Source: Pseudopithomyces maydicus
Lineage: Eukaryota; Ascomycota; Dothideomycetes; Pleosporales; Didymosphaeriaceae
Assembly (NCBI GenBank): GCA_026873275.1
Contig: JANTUC010000002.1
Span: 186,001-250,000, forward strand
Reading direction: 5' to 3'
DNA length: 64,000 bases
Position numbers and translations under genes: made by a program
Notes under the pieces: generated by a model
The model's input: the letters and a program-made list of their open reading frames with translations, nothing else
The model's database searches: none
What the model was told of the DNA's origin: nothing
Part shown: positions 9,772 through 20,646 of the stretch, piece after piece
Layout of the letters: the number at the start of each line of letters is the position of its first letter
How positions within the stretch are numbered: position 1 is the stretch's first letter

Positions 9772-12539
9772 CTAATCGTCCAACATCTCATCCTCGTCGT
9801 CGTCATCATCTTCGACGTCTTCATCATCGACGTCTTCATCATCGACGTCTTCATCATCGACGTCTCCATCGTCCTCACGACCAACAACACCATCTCCACC
9901 GATATCTCCCTCATCTTCATCATCCTCTCCCCCATCATAGCCATCATACCGCTGCACACCCTCCCTCGCAACCCTCCCCTTCTCCGTAATCCTCAACTCA
10001 ATCTCCTCAAAGTGCTCTTTCTGATGAACACCAATCAGTCCCCTACTCCCCAGCTCCAACGTCATCATCAGAGCCTGCGCCGCCACAACCTTGGAGTTCT
10101 TCTCTGGGGGGAACAACTCCTCAAACGAGACCTTCTCCCCATCGTTTTCCTTATCTGAATCCACCGACTCGTCGTCGTCGTAGACGCGGGGATTTGCACG
10201 CTTCTCCTCAATGGCATTGGCGAAAAAGTCGAGGAAGTTGCTGCGTTCAGCGGAGAGCGCACTTTGGATATGGGAGTCGGGTTTAGGCAGGGCGAGCAGG
10301 GCATCGGGCATGTCGGAGCTGGGACCTGGGCCGGCGAATCCGAGATAGTCGTCGCTGCCGAGGTTGAACATGTCTCCGTTGCCATCTTCGAGGTGGAGGA
10401 GGGAGTCTAGGGTGTGCTTGCTGTGGCGGTGGAGGGGCGATTCGGAGACCATGCGAGAGGGTGGAGCGGATCTGATACGGCCTGTAGAACAAGAATTAGC
10501 ACATCATGAATACGTATACAAAGAAAGAAATGACTTACCGCTCCTCGGAATCGCAGAAGAGCCTCTAACTGACGCCGAAAGGTTCCACGGCATGTCTGAG
10601 AACCGGTGCTGCTCCTCGATTTCCAGGGCTGCCCGCTCCTCACGCGGCATCTCGACGTCCTCCCCGCCGATATCGAGCATGTTCTCGTCGTTCTCTGCGC
10701 GAGCGACCTGACCCTCAGCCTCAGCTTCTTCTGCCCTCCTACGCACGCGTCGGGCCTCTTCCTGGGTCGTCTCGTCGATGCCGCTGTCGCGATCACGCTT
10801 CCGGACACCACCACCACGCTTGCCACGCGCATATACATCATATAGGTTTCTCCAAGGAACTGATCGAAAGGAGACGGATTACTCATGGTCCGGCTACGAG
10901 CAGCTATGCCGCCGACGCCTACGTTCCACATCCAGAACTCCGCGTTCTCCTTCGCTCTACGTGCTTTCTTGTAGTTAGCCTTGGCCTTGGACGCCTCTTC
11001 CATGTTGGCGAGGTAGTTGGTATTCCAATCAGCGATGTCCCTGTTGCGGAGTTCCTGCGTGGTGTCAATAGGAATGGTGCGTGGGGCACGCTGCCTGCGG
11101 CGGTTCGGGGCCACAATTGTATCCGTGGACTCGATGATTTCTTCGGATTGGTCTTGTGTGTTTGTAGGGAAGGCTTCGCCGTCGGGAATGTCATCTCCCA
11201 GCAGGGGAAGATCGAACTCCATTTGTTCGCCGAGTCTCTGTTGGGAGTAAGGTTAGTGGTTGGATAATGAATGGGCGGGAAGGTGGATGGCTTTTGCGTA
11301 TGAAGCCGGGTAGAGGGTAGGTGATATAGGAAAGCGTTCGTTGCGTCTTCAAGTAAATCCGCCGAGTCTCTCACGTGAAGCTTACCTGTATACCCCTACG
11401 CAGTCCCTCTTCGTGCTCCTGTCTCACTTTGGCACTAGCTGCTGCATCGCTTTGCATATTACTTCCTCCTGGTGCGGCCGGGGTAGCGTGAGGCAATTTG
11501 GCCTCGGTCAGGTCAACGAACTCGCCGTTCTCATCGAAAGTGAAGTCCGGAGCATCTAGGAATCAATCAGTGGTCAGCGTCCATATTCCAAGCTCAGCGT
11601 TTCCCTGGGTCACTCACCTATTAATTCGTCATCTTCATAGATTGGAGGACCACCGATGCTGCTGGGACCATTTCCAGGGAGTATGAAGGCATCGGGACCA
11701 ACTGATGACGATGTAGGCAAGATGAGACCTGCGGCCACAGGTGGTGTTGAAGGCTCATACTGATCGTTCAGTGGGGTTAATGACTCCGATTCTCCCGTGA
11801 TACGTGGCATTGGAGGGAAAAGACCGAGGTTCAATTCCGCCAAAAGATCGGGAGGCGGCATAGCGAACTCAGGTAGGAACGTCGGGTCATCCGGCAGGAC
11901 GAGCTGTTCTGGCCTATATAACAGGTGTAAGTAAACATCTATGCAATTAACACTCTAGTCGTAACACTCACCTAGCTTTGCCAGCCTGGGGGTCGAGAGC
12001 TGCATCCCCAAGTGCCCGGAGCATAAGATGCATAGCATTATACGTATTCTGCGCATCGGAGAGGACATAATCACACTGCTGAACATACACACGGGATAAT
12101 CCATACCTAGAGACGGTTAACAGGCAACGCATTCGAAATCTCGAGTCCACTTACAACAAGTTGCCTTGCAGCCGCAGGGCCATCGGTGCCACCGGATCGA
12201 TAATCGTCCGACACGCTTTTGGTACATCAACATCCTGAATTGCCTTGCGATTTATCTTCTTCGAGGCCGACTTCGAGCCGAGTGTTGCGACGAGCCTTCC
12301 TCCTCTGTTAGCCAGGTCGGTGCTCAGGGTAGGCACGACTCACCACACCTGGAGTCTGCGTCAGCAAGACAGCACATGAATAGCAGATGAAGCTACAGAA
12401 TAGGGCGATCAAAGGCTTGGGACATGACTTACTGTTGCGATGCCGTACTTGCGGGAGGTCAGGACTACAGTTGCGGGTCAATGCTGGTCGGACGCAATAT
12501 TGGGCAGGAAGGACACTTACCCTCGTGGCTATAGAACAT
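9772..12539 (-). CDS. rec8: Rec8/Rad21-type kleisin, cohesin subunit
   Basis: The kleisin closes the Smc1-Smc3 cohesin ring. Nine exons are supported: 12539-12521, 12464-12433, 12348-12344, 12295-12155, 12106-11972, 11913-11618, 11555-11386, 11237-10539 and 10481-9772. The N-terminal domain begins MFYSHEVLTSRKYG and continues into VWLVATLG and PVAPMALRLQGNLLYG. This form of the N-terminus resembles fungal Rec8 (meiotic) more than mitotic Rad21 (MFYSETLLSK type). The C-terminal winged-helix piece SFEELFPP...VVAAQALMMTLELGSRGLI binds the Smc1 head. A strongly acidic repeated tail follows. Exon 8 is 699 bases where 700 are needed: the frame changes near 10816-10850, between FLGETYMM and ARGKRGGG, with no room for an intron. 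With that base the product is 735 residues. Confidence 0.85.
9811..9867. repeat. 15-base tandem repeat encoding the acidic Rec8 tail
   Basis: About four copies of a 15-base unit (minus-strand codons for Asp-Val-Asp-Asp-Glu) lie in frame at the end of rec8. Because the unit is a multiple of three, copy-number changes would preserve the frame. Confidence 0.8.
12344..12348 (-). other. rec8: 5-nt microexon of rec8
   Basis: The five bases GTGTG are flanked by CAG upstream and GTGAGT downstream (minus strand). They are needed to complete VW of the conserved VWLVATLG motif. Without them the frame between exons 2 and 4 fails. Confidence 0.75.
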
Positions 12540-12925
12540 GGTGACAGACACCAGAGGAGACAACTGGAAGCAGAAATACGATAAAGAAGGGGATAATGCG
12601 GCAGTCGGTGGAAGTACGGCTAGGTGGTTGTGGTGTCGCGGAGGGAGGGTGGGGGTGAGCAGAGAGAGGAGCACTTCACTTCGCGTCGTGGGACGCGTTC
12701 ACGCGCGTCACGCTGCATCGACACATGGGACATGCACCAGGGCATTGCGAGTGAATCGTAGAATCTCATAAGATTGTCATAATACTACATGTTCTCGTAA
12801 ACATGAATGTGCCAGTGGCTCTATAGCTTCATACGTAGGCCTCTATGCAACGCCAAAGCCATGCATTGTCGCTGGTTGATACCTCCAGCTACTGGGAATG
12901 CGATAGACTGTTAATGTCCCTACAT
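12540..12925. other. intergenic, rec8 promoter and UBP6 3' flank
   Basis: Both flanking genes run on the minus strand, so this 386-base gap holds the rec8 upstream region and the end of the UBP6 transcript. No gene is seen. Confidence 0.5.
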
Positions 12926-14824
12926 CTAAGCCTTGTTTTCATCCTCTTCGATGGCGCTCAGGGGGACGGCACGATACAGAAGGATCAGCGCCGAGTGGCT
13001 TTGACCTGTGAACAGTTAGCTTGCAACTAGAAGCGATTTGAGGAAACACTTACCACCACCAGAAAGTGTCTGAATCCGCTCCGCATCCACCTCAGAAACC
13101 TTGTCGTCGTTGAACCACCACCACTTGCCGTCCTCCGCTTTTCTCTTGCCAGTCACGGGGTCCTTGGTACCTTGCTTCTTCACAAACGAGGTATAATGCC
13201 CGCTATCAGCGCTGGCACCTTGATGAGTGATGACACCTCTGAGCTCGTAGAGACCAGTTTGGTTCGCCCCCTCATCAGCTGCCAGCTTCGAATCGACCAA
13301 GGCAAGCAGCTCTTTCTTGGCGTTGAGGATGGACGCTGCCTTCTCCGCTTCAATCTGAGCTTCTGTCTTGTACTCAACATCGGCCATCTCGGTATCTTCT
13401 TCCTTTGCCTTCTCCTTTTCGGCGGCCTTCTTAGCCTCGGACTGTTTCTGCAGGGGCTCCTTGCTACTAGACGAACCCATCTCAAAGTCCTCTCCAGCTT
13501 TTATGCGTCTCTGCCTCTTACGAGCACGCTCAACGTCCTCCTCTTCTTTCCGGATGTCCCGAATTTTGTCTCGGACGGGGATAAGTAGGCTTTTCAACTC
13601 TTCTGTGCAAAACTCAACGGCGTCGAGCTCTTCCGGGAAGGTGACCTTGCGCATGATCTTCGCCTTCTTACCAGTCGTTCGTCGCCAATCAAAGCGGACA
13701 AAGTGCACTGTAAGGTACTTTGGAAGACGCGAGATGTGCGAAGTTTTTGTGTAAAGGGCGTCTCGTCCAAGAGCCTCAGAGCGCTTCTCGATCTGTTCCT
13801 TCAAGCCGGCTGCCAGTCCGTCACGCAGGTGGTTTGTTTCGACGTTGATGTGACAGTTGAGTTTGAAGAAAGTGTCCTCGGTCTGGACAGGTACCTCACC
13901 GCCTTCCTTGGCCGCGGGTTCATCGCATTCCATGACAGACTCAAACGTGCCTGCCATGTACTTGTCGATGAACGACAAGTCTTTGGCTGCCTGGCCGTCC
14001 GACGCTCCGGTGGTGTCCTTGATCTTCAGCTTCTGTCGGAGCTGCGAGACGATCTGTGACCAAGCTTCCTCCGCATCCTGTTGTGCATAACCGTGTCCAT
14101 CTTTGGCCTTCTGTGCGAACTGGGGAAAAGCGGTGCGGAGCGCGTTGAGGAACATGAGCGGTGGGAATCCCTGTTGGGTCTCAGACATTTGCTTGAAAAG
14201 GTCGCGCAAGCTGCCGGTAAGGTCCATGGAAGCTCCGAGACCGCTGAGACCGAACTGGCTGAGCTGACTTGCGGAGCTGGGGCCGGCATTGCTGGAGCTG
14301 TCAGTATTGTGCAAGTTCTCACTTCGGGTTAAGCCGTACCTAGCGGAGTATTGCAGGAGTTCCTCTTGGAGCTCAGGAATCGAGCGCAGTGTCTGGAGAG
14401 TCGAGTTCATGTAACAGGTGTTGCCTAGATTCTGGAGACCGGCTGGCGTGGCGCCTTCTGACTGCGCGGCTTCGGCTTCGGTCATGTCCTCCAAAAACCG
14501 TATCTTCTCCTTCGGCTTGACGATAGCATTCGGATCCCCGGACGGCGTTCCCATCATCATGAGAGACTGATTGGGCTTGAGACCCAGCTTGGACATGTCG
14601 GCATCATCCTTGAGCTGTCCACCCTTGACGATGATTTTCTGGCGCTCTGGCTCAACACCGGTGAGAGAGAATAGCTGCAGCTTGAAGGTGGCGCCATCGG
14701 TGGTGGGATCGACTTCAACTTCGTGCTTCTTGCCCTGGTGCTTCACAACCACTGTGCTCAAACATTAGCAAACAATTCCCGATCAACTCGGAAAGCAAGC
14801 AGATATACCTGGTATAGAAGCCAT
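12926..14824 (-). CDS. UBP6: ubiquitin carboxyl-terminal hydrolase 6 (USP14/Ubp6)
   Basis: Three exons (14824-14809, 14751-13054, 13005-12926) give 597 residues. The N-terminal ubiquitin-like domain (about residues 1-78, which docks on the proteasome) starts MASIPVVVKHQGKK once the 16-base first exon is joined. The USP domain follows with the cysteine box GLQNLGNTCYMNS (Cys118) and the histidine box DSGHYTSFVKKQ, then WWWFNDDKVSEV. The small last exon supplies SHSALILLYRA, the usual family ending. This enzyme trims ubiquitin from substrates at the 26S proteasome. The frame is intact and all catalytic elements are present. Its start codon is 298 bases from that of ARPC4, which is divergently transcribed. 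Confidence 0.94.
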
Positions 14825-15122
14825 GGTGGATATATCCAGACTACAGTATTCAAATTTTGCCCAAGCGTAGATTCCGGAGCGTAGAGCGGCGGTAGGTACG
14901 ATTACAGCAGTCGCGGGGCAAATGATGGTCGACGACAGAAACATGAGGAAGCGGCAACGGACACTCGAGCCAAGGCGCTAAGGGCGACCCCTGCACGCGC
15001 AGCTTCCCCACCACGACCTCATCGCCGACGTGTTGGATATTAGGTAGCATGGCATAGCCCCGAACCTCTCCAGGCAACATCGTATCAATCGAGAGCTCGC
15101 AGAGCTCACGTCCCACGGCACG

Positions 15123-15835
15123 ATGGTATTTGCGCATCCACAGCGGCAATCGCAGCGCTGACTGCTGACATCCGCAGTCCCAATCTCTCCGCCCATACCT
15201 CCAATGCGTACGCCAGTCGCTCACGGCCGCCCTCTCCTCTCCAACTTTGCATCGCAAGCCTCGGAACGGCACAACGTCCCCGAAATCGAAGCTGCTAGCT
15301 CCCCCGAAGTGCTCTTGAACCCCCTGACCGTATCGAGAAACGAGAACGAGAGGGTCCTGATCGAGCCCAGCATCAACAGCGTGCGGATAAGCATAAAGAT
15401 CAAGCAGGCGGACGAAATAGAACACATCCTGGTTCACAAGTTCACGCGATTCTTGACGCAGCGCGCCGAAGCTTTCTTCATCCTGCGGAGGAAACCGGTC
15501 AAGGTATGCGGATTCCGGAGGCACGGCAGGCAGCAAGCTTACAAGAATAGGGATATGACATCTCTTTCCTCATCACCAACTTCCACACTGAGGAGATGCT
15601 GAAGCACAAGCTGGTCGACTTCATCATCCAGTTCATGGAGGAAGTGGACAAGGAGATTTCGGAAATGAAGCTCTTCGTACGTATATAGGAAGCTGCTGTT
15701 GGCACCATACTGACATGCGACAGCTGAACGCAAGAGCTCGATTCGTTGCCGAGTCCTTCCTTACTCCGGTACGTCAGAACGCTTCTCCTACACCAGGCCT
15801 CCCTATCATACTCACGATTATCACAGTTCGATTGA
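15123..15835 (+). CDS. ARC19: Arp2/3 complex subunit 4 (ARPC4, p20), one base short
   Basis: ARPC4 is a core subunit of the actin-nucleating Arp2/3 complex. Five exons are seen: 15123-15125 (only the ATG), 15178-15503, 15551-15676, 15724-15768 and 15827-15835. The protein matches the family nearly end to end: SQSLRPYLQCVRQSLTAAL, then ERHNVPEIEA, RISIKIKQADEIEHILVHKF, GYDISFLITNFHTE, KHKLVDFIIQFMEEVDKE and the ending NARARFVAESFLTPFD. Exon 2 has 326 bases where 327 are needed. The frame shifts between Leu (15232-15234) and Asn (15243-15245), inside a CT-rich stretch. With one base restored the length is 169 residues, the family norm. A sequence error is more likely than loss of this conserved gene. 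Confidence 0.88.
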
Positions 15836-16706
15836 GCGGGATGCTTTACGAGTGCTTATATCTAGCGACAATCTGGGCTGCATGGGCTCCAGGAGCCAGG
15901 CGCATCAGTACCAAAGGGCCTACGATGCCATCCCATATCATAGTAGACGTTGGCTCCGTTGTTGCGAGGCCCATTGGCCCACGCGGAGCCTTCACCAATA
16001 CAGCAAGAGTCAACCCACGTGCATGCCGTGTTCATATTAGTGCCATAACGGTGTTCGATCTCACTTCTCCATGCTATCATGCTGTGTAGACTGAGTGGGT
16101 GACGTAACACACCATAGAGTTTCCAAGCGTGTTCGCTGTGACTTGTCCCAAAATGGATTTATCTATCACATGCACAAGAACCATATTAAGCGTTTACGAG
16201 CGTTTATACAGTAACGAAACTGTGCAGAAATGAAAGAACCATGGCAAAAAAAATATTTAATGTCTTGCAGAAACGCAGGGTCTGGGTGCAACGTCGAAGC
16301 TCGGTAAAGGCGGGCATCCCGCTCGGGAGTGATGCGGGGTTAAGCCGCACTGTGGAAGAACAGCTCGTCTTGCTGGAGCTACCCCCGGCAACCTCTAGGC
16401 ATTGTGGCAATTTATTAGAGACATCAAGGTGAAAAGTAAACACGGATAATCCCATAAAAAAGAATCTTCAACGTCCCCTCGGCGTGGCAGCTGCTCTCCT
16501 GGGCAGGCGGAATTGCTGAACCGACCTCGGCAACCAGCGGCTCGTCCCCAGATCGTCTAGGCTTCCCAGCCGAAAAGCGCCCCAGACTCTCCAGCTCTCT
16601 TAATTCCCCAGAGCCTCAAATCTCTGTAAACACACGTACGACTCTCCCTTTTCCTCCTTAGAGCTTGCCCCCGACACTGTCCAGGCTCGACGGAAGCTAA
16701 TTGAGA
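15836..16706. other. intergenic, promoter of 2-methylcitrate dehydratase
   Basis: This 871-base gap follows the ARPC4 stop codon and precedes the mitochondrial dehydratase. The last 200 bases are CT-rich, as is common just upstream of highly expressed fungal genes. No further gene is seen. Confidence 0.5.
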
Positions 16707-18463
16707 ATGTCGGCCTTCAGTCGCAACCTGTGCAGCACCGCTTCGCGATCTCTCCGTCAGCGATCCGCTCTCTCGTCCAGAGCTGTGAGGCCAATTGCCC
16801 TAAGAGCAGCTGCTTCTGCCCCCGCGACTGCACGCTTCGTTGCGGCTTCGTCGTTCTCCACCATGACTTCGCTCAAGAGTGCGGCGCCGCCTGTCTCGGG
16901 CACCCGCGAGTACGACCCCGAGATCAAGGACGTCGCCAACTACGTCCACAACGTCAAGATTGATTCAGAGCTTGCGGTATGGCATTGATTTCCATACTCG
17001 TCAGCAACATAGCTAATCCCGTTCTTTAAAGTTCGACACCGCCCGCTGGGTCTTCGTCGACACACTTGGCTGCGGTCTCAAGGCGCTGGAGTTCGAGCAA
17101 TGCAGGAACATTCTCGGACCCATCGTCGAGGGAACCGTCGTGCCCAATGGTACAAAGGTGCCCGGTACCAACTACCAGCTTGACCCTGTGAACGGTGCCT
17201 TCAACATCGGTGCCATGATCAGGTGGCTCGACTTCAACGACTGCTGGCTGGCCGCTGAGTGGGGTCACCCCTCGGACAACCTGGGCGCCATCCTCGCAAC
17301 AGCCGACTGGATCTCCAGGACAAACAGGGCCGGCGGCAACCTCGGCAACGGCAAGATCCTCAAGGTCAGAGACGTCCTCGAGGCCATGATCAGGGCCCAC
17401 GAGATCCAGGGCTGCATGGCGCTGGAAAACTCGTTCAACAAGGTCGGTCTCGACCACGTTGTGCTCGTCAAGCTTGCCTCCACCGCCGTCGTCGCAAAGA
17501 TGATGGGTCTCAACGAGGCTCAGACCCGCGATGCCGTCTCCCAGGCTTGGGTCGACGGCCAGTCTCTCCGAACCTACAGGCACTCGCCCAACACCATGTC
17601 CCGAAAGTCGTGGGCTGCTGGAGATGCTTGCCAGAAGGCTGTGAACCTCGTGCTCAAGGTGCTCAAGGGCGAGCAGGGTCTTCCTACCGTGCTCTCGGCT
17701 CCTACCTGGGGCTTCTACGACGTGGCGTTTGGCGGCAAGCCGTTCCAGTTCCAGAGGGAGTACGGCAGCTACGTTATGGAGAACGTGCTGTTCAAGGTCT
17801 CCTACCCAGGTCAGTTCCCTTTTAAAACCCAACCCCTCCCCCTCACCACTAACCTCCACCCCAGCGGAATTCCACTCTCAAACCGCCGTCGAGGCCGCCC
17901 AGCGTCTCAACAAGAAGCTCGCCGCCATGGGCAAGTCAGCAGAGGACATCGAGAGCGTCGTCAACCGCACGCACGAAGCCTGCATCCGCATCATCGACAA
18001 GCAGTTCAAGCCCATGGAGAACTTCGCCGACCGCGACCACTGCGTCCAGTACATGGTGTCCACCATGTTCGTCTTCAACCGCCTCGAGGCCACCGACTAC
18101 CCTGACGAGAGCGAGGCCGCGACCTCCGCCCTCGTCGAGTCCCTCCGCCAGCGCATCAGCTGCGTCGAGGACCCCCAGTTCACGCGGGACTACCACGACC
18201 CTGCGAAGCGCACCATCTCCAACGCGCTGACCGTCACGCTGAAGGACGGCACGGTGCTCGATGAGGAGGTTGTCGAGGCGCCGCTGGGTCACCGTCTGCG
18301 CCGCGAGGAGGCCAAGCCCGAGATCCTGGCAAAGTACAAGAGGCATCTTGGACCGCATTACCCGGCCGAGCATGTCAACAAGCTGGTTGATCTGGCGCAG
18401 GATGGCAAGACGCTGGACAACATGGATGTAGACGAGTACGTTGATTTGTATGTTAAAAACTGA
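16707..18463 (+). CDS. 2-methylcitrate dehydratase, mitochondrial (PrpD family)
   Basis: Three exons (16707-16976, 17032-17809, 17865-18463) give 548 residues. The enzyme dehydrates 2-methylcitrate to 2-methyl-cis-aconitate in the methylcitrate cycle, which disposes of propionyl-CoA. The first 50 or so residues are rich in Arg, Ser and Ala and lack acids, as expected for a mitochondrial presequence. Family hallmarks follow: ARWVFVDTLGCGLKALEF, GAFNIGAMIRWLDFND, WGHPSDNLGAIL, ALENSFNKVGLDHV and AWVDGQSLRTYRH. Intron phases are consistent and the frame is intact, including across a run of five C near 18172, so the single-base breaks seen elsewhere are not universal. No other methylcitrate-cycle gene lies nearby. 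Confidence 0.94.
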
Positions 18464-19472
18464 GCGGGAAGGTTACAGTGGGCGTCTGGGTAGACTTTGA
18501 ATGAACGATATCATGTTACTTTTTCCGCTGTGTCGTCTGATTGGGTGGTGGTGTGTCGCGTGCTTCGTTCACTCCCCAGGTCCGTCTGTGTGCGAATACT
18601 GCTGTACACTAGACTGCCCATCGAGAAATCTATCTCCCCAACACACCCTCCTCACCCTCACCCCTCCAGAACAACCCCACCCCATTCATTCTACCCACCC
18701 ATCTTCACCGTACGCATGTACACAAATCCAACTCCCATACACACCAACCTCCCACCTAACCAGCACCACCCACCAAAACCCGCATCGAGACCCCTCCTCA
18801 CGGCGATGGTGCGTGTCCGAAAGCGGAAAGCGCGGTCGGCGTGTAGCGCGGCGTGTAGCGCGGCGCTTGTGGGTATGTACCTACTACCTAGACTATCGAT
18901 TGGGAATTAGCGTACCGGATGTGTTGTGCAATAGTCGGAGGGCCGGGGTGGACTAGACGGGCTACGGGATTTGGATGGGTGGTGGGGTTTCACAGTGTTG
19001 TGTAGTCTGTGTATTTTGGGAATGTGGGAGGGGGATGAGGCTGGTGGGTGGATGGGGGATTGGGTGGGATTGGTGGATTGGCTGGTGAGAATGAGGTGGT
19101 GTATGTATGTGTATGTTTATATGTAAGGATGTGATGTATGTGATATGTGTGTTCATGCTTCATTATTATTATAGAGTAAACTACGTATTACATATACGCT
19201 CGATGCGTTCGTTGTTTCATTTGCCGGTCGTTTCTTCTCGTGCTGCCAGCTTCGGCCATCCAGCTGCGGTCCATCCATACGTCCATGGAATGGATATCCC
19301 TCACCCACGTGTCGACGTTCGTTCCCTTAATGAGTGCCTTTGTGCATGCGTGTCATACCGCATCGCATCGCATCGTATCGCAAAACACATCCATCCATCA
19401 TCCACTGTTCACATCCCACTCACCACCGTGCATAACGTAAAAAAAAGATACTACCTCACATCACCCCCTTCC
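18464..19472. other. convergent intergenic region
   Basis: This 1-kb gap separates the ends of two converging genes. It is strand-biased in places: C-rich at 18640-18800 and G/T-rich at 18960-19130. It also contains a short direct repeat of GTGTAGCGCGGC at about 18841-18865. No gene is supported. Confidence 0.5.
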
Positions 19473-20646
19473 TTACAACATCGCAACCATACCCACCAAG
19501 CCCACCACCAACGCCCCCACACCAGCCTTCAAAGACCCGGCCGCACCAGGGAACTCCACCGGCGCGGTGGCATTCGGCGACGAGTAGTTACCGCCGCCAG
19601 TCGCGACGGGAGCCTGGGGCTGGCCGTCGCTGATCTGGCTGACGAGCGGGGCGGAGGAAGCAGCCTCGGGGGTCGACGTTGGGGCTTGGATCTGGCCGTC
19701 GCTGATCTGGCTGACGGGGGCGCCGATGATGGAGGTTGCTTCGGGGGTGCTGGGGGCTTGGGTTACGGGGGCTTGGGGTTGGCCTTGGGGTGAGCGTTAG
19801 TAGGTTGGATGAAAGATGGGGGAGAGGATGGGGAGAGAAGGTGAGGGGTGGAAGGTGGAAGGTGATGTGACTTGACTTGACTTGACTTACCATCAGAGAT
19901 CTGCGAGACCACAGGGGCAGATGGCGCCTGGCCGGTTGGAGCCTGAGGCTGGCCGTCGCTAATCTGCGATACAACGGGGGCCTGGGAGGTGGGAGCCTGA
20001 GGCTGGCCATCCGAGATCTGCGAGACGATGGGAGCGGCCTGGGAGGTTGGGGCTTGGGGCTGACCGTCTGAGATCTGGGAGACGGGGGCAGAGACCTGGG
20101 TTGAGGCGGCGGGCTGGCCGTCTGTGGCCTGGGTGACGGCGCCGGTCTCGCTGGAGGGGCTGCTCGACTGCGCGTAGATGTAGATGGGGTTGCACTGCTT
20201 GCCCTGCGACTCGTCGTAGAGGTTGTAGAAGCCGCCTGAGTAGCACTGGTACCAGATGGCGGAGCCGTCGAGGGCGAGGGTGCCGTTGCTGCAGACGGAG
20301 AAGCCGGATTTCTCCAGGGCGCCGGCTTGGATAGGTTGGTCGAATTGGAATCTGAAGGTGGGGTTAGCTTGAGGGTTGGGAAGGAGTGGCGGATGGCTTA
20401 CTGGTGGTTGGAAGCAATGTAGCCGTCACGATTTGCCTGGTCCTTCAACACACCATCTTTCAGGGTGAGGGTGAGGATGCCGGAGAGTTGGCGTCGCTCC
20501 ATGCCGCGCTTGGTGGAGGAGTCGGTGACATTGACGACCGAGATGGCAAAGCTACCGTCACGGGAATCCTGGCAGTCGGAACCAGAAGATTGCTGGGGGA
20601 GGGCAGCAGCAGAAGCCGCAAGGGCAAGAGCAGCGAAGGACTTCAT
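19473..20646 (-). CDS. PIR-repeat cell wall mannoprotein, probably GPI-anchored
   Basis: Three exons (20646-20402, 20351-19891, 19783-19473) give 338 residues. A signal peptide (about residues 1-16) is followed by a conserved domain with KR and RR dibasic sites suited to Kex2 cleavage, then CSNGTLALDGSAIWYQCYSGGFYN-like cysteine-containing sequence. Next come six copies of SQISDGQPQAP and one degenerate copy (TQATDGQPAAS). This matches the PIR repeat, whose glutamine forms an alkali-labile ester link to beta-1,3-glucan. The C-terminus is hydrophobic (GVGALVVGLVGMVAML) after a Ser/Asn/Gly-rich stretch, as for a GPI signal. A PIR domain together with a GPI-type end suggests two modes of wall attachment; the GPI part is inference. 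Confidence 0.88.
19600..20130. repeat. PIR tandem repeat array
   Basis: Six near-identical repeats and one degenerate repeat of the SQISDGQ type are spread over exons 2 and 3 and interrupted by an intron (19784-19890). Spacer residues vary (TSQA, TGQA, TSTPEA), which is typical of expanding wall-protein repeats. Confidence 0.8.

Noticed and set aside
10840..10902. Very short introns of 23 or 38 bases to explain the rec8 frame change
   Set aside because: Both are below the usual minimum of about 45 bases for these fungi, and the flanking protein sequence aligns without a gap; a missing base is simpler.
9772..12539. Calling the kleisin mitotic Rad21/Scc1
   Set aside because: The N-terminus (MFYSHEVLTSRKYG, VWLVATLG) is closer to the fungal Rec8 form than to the MFYSETLLSK form of Rad21, although both share the domain architecture.
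14850..15536. 228-codon minus-strand frame over ARPC4
   Set aside because: It is antisense to the conserved ARPC4 exons and has no family features.
17026..17859. 277-codon minus-strand frame
   Set aside because: It is a shadow of the 2-methylcitrate dehydratase gene, caused by its strong codon bias.
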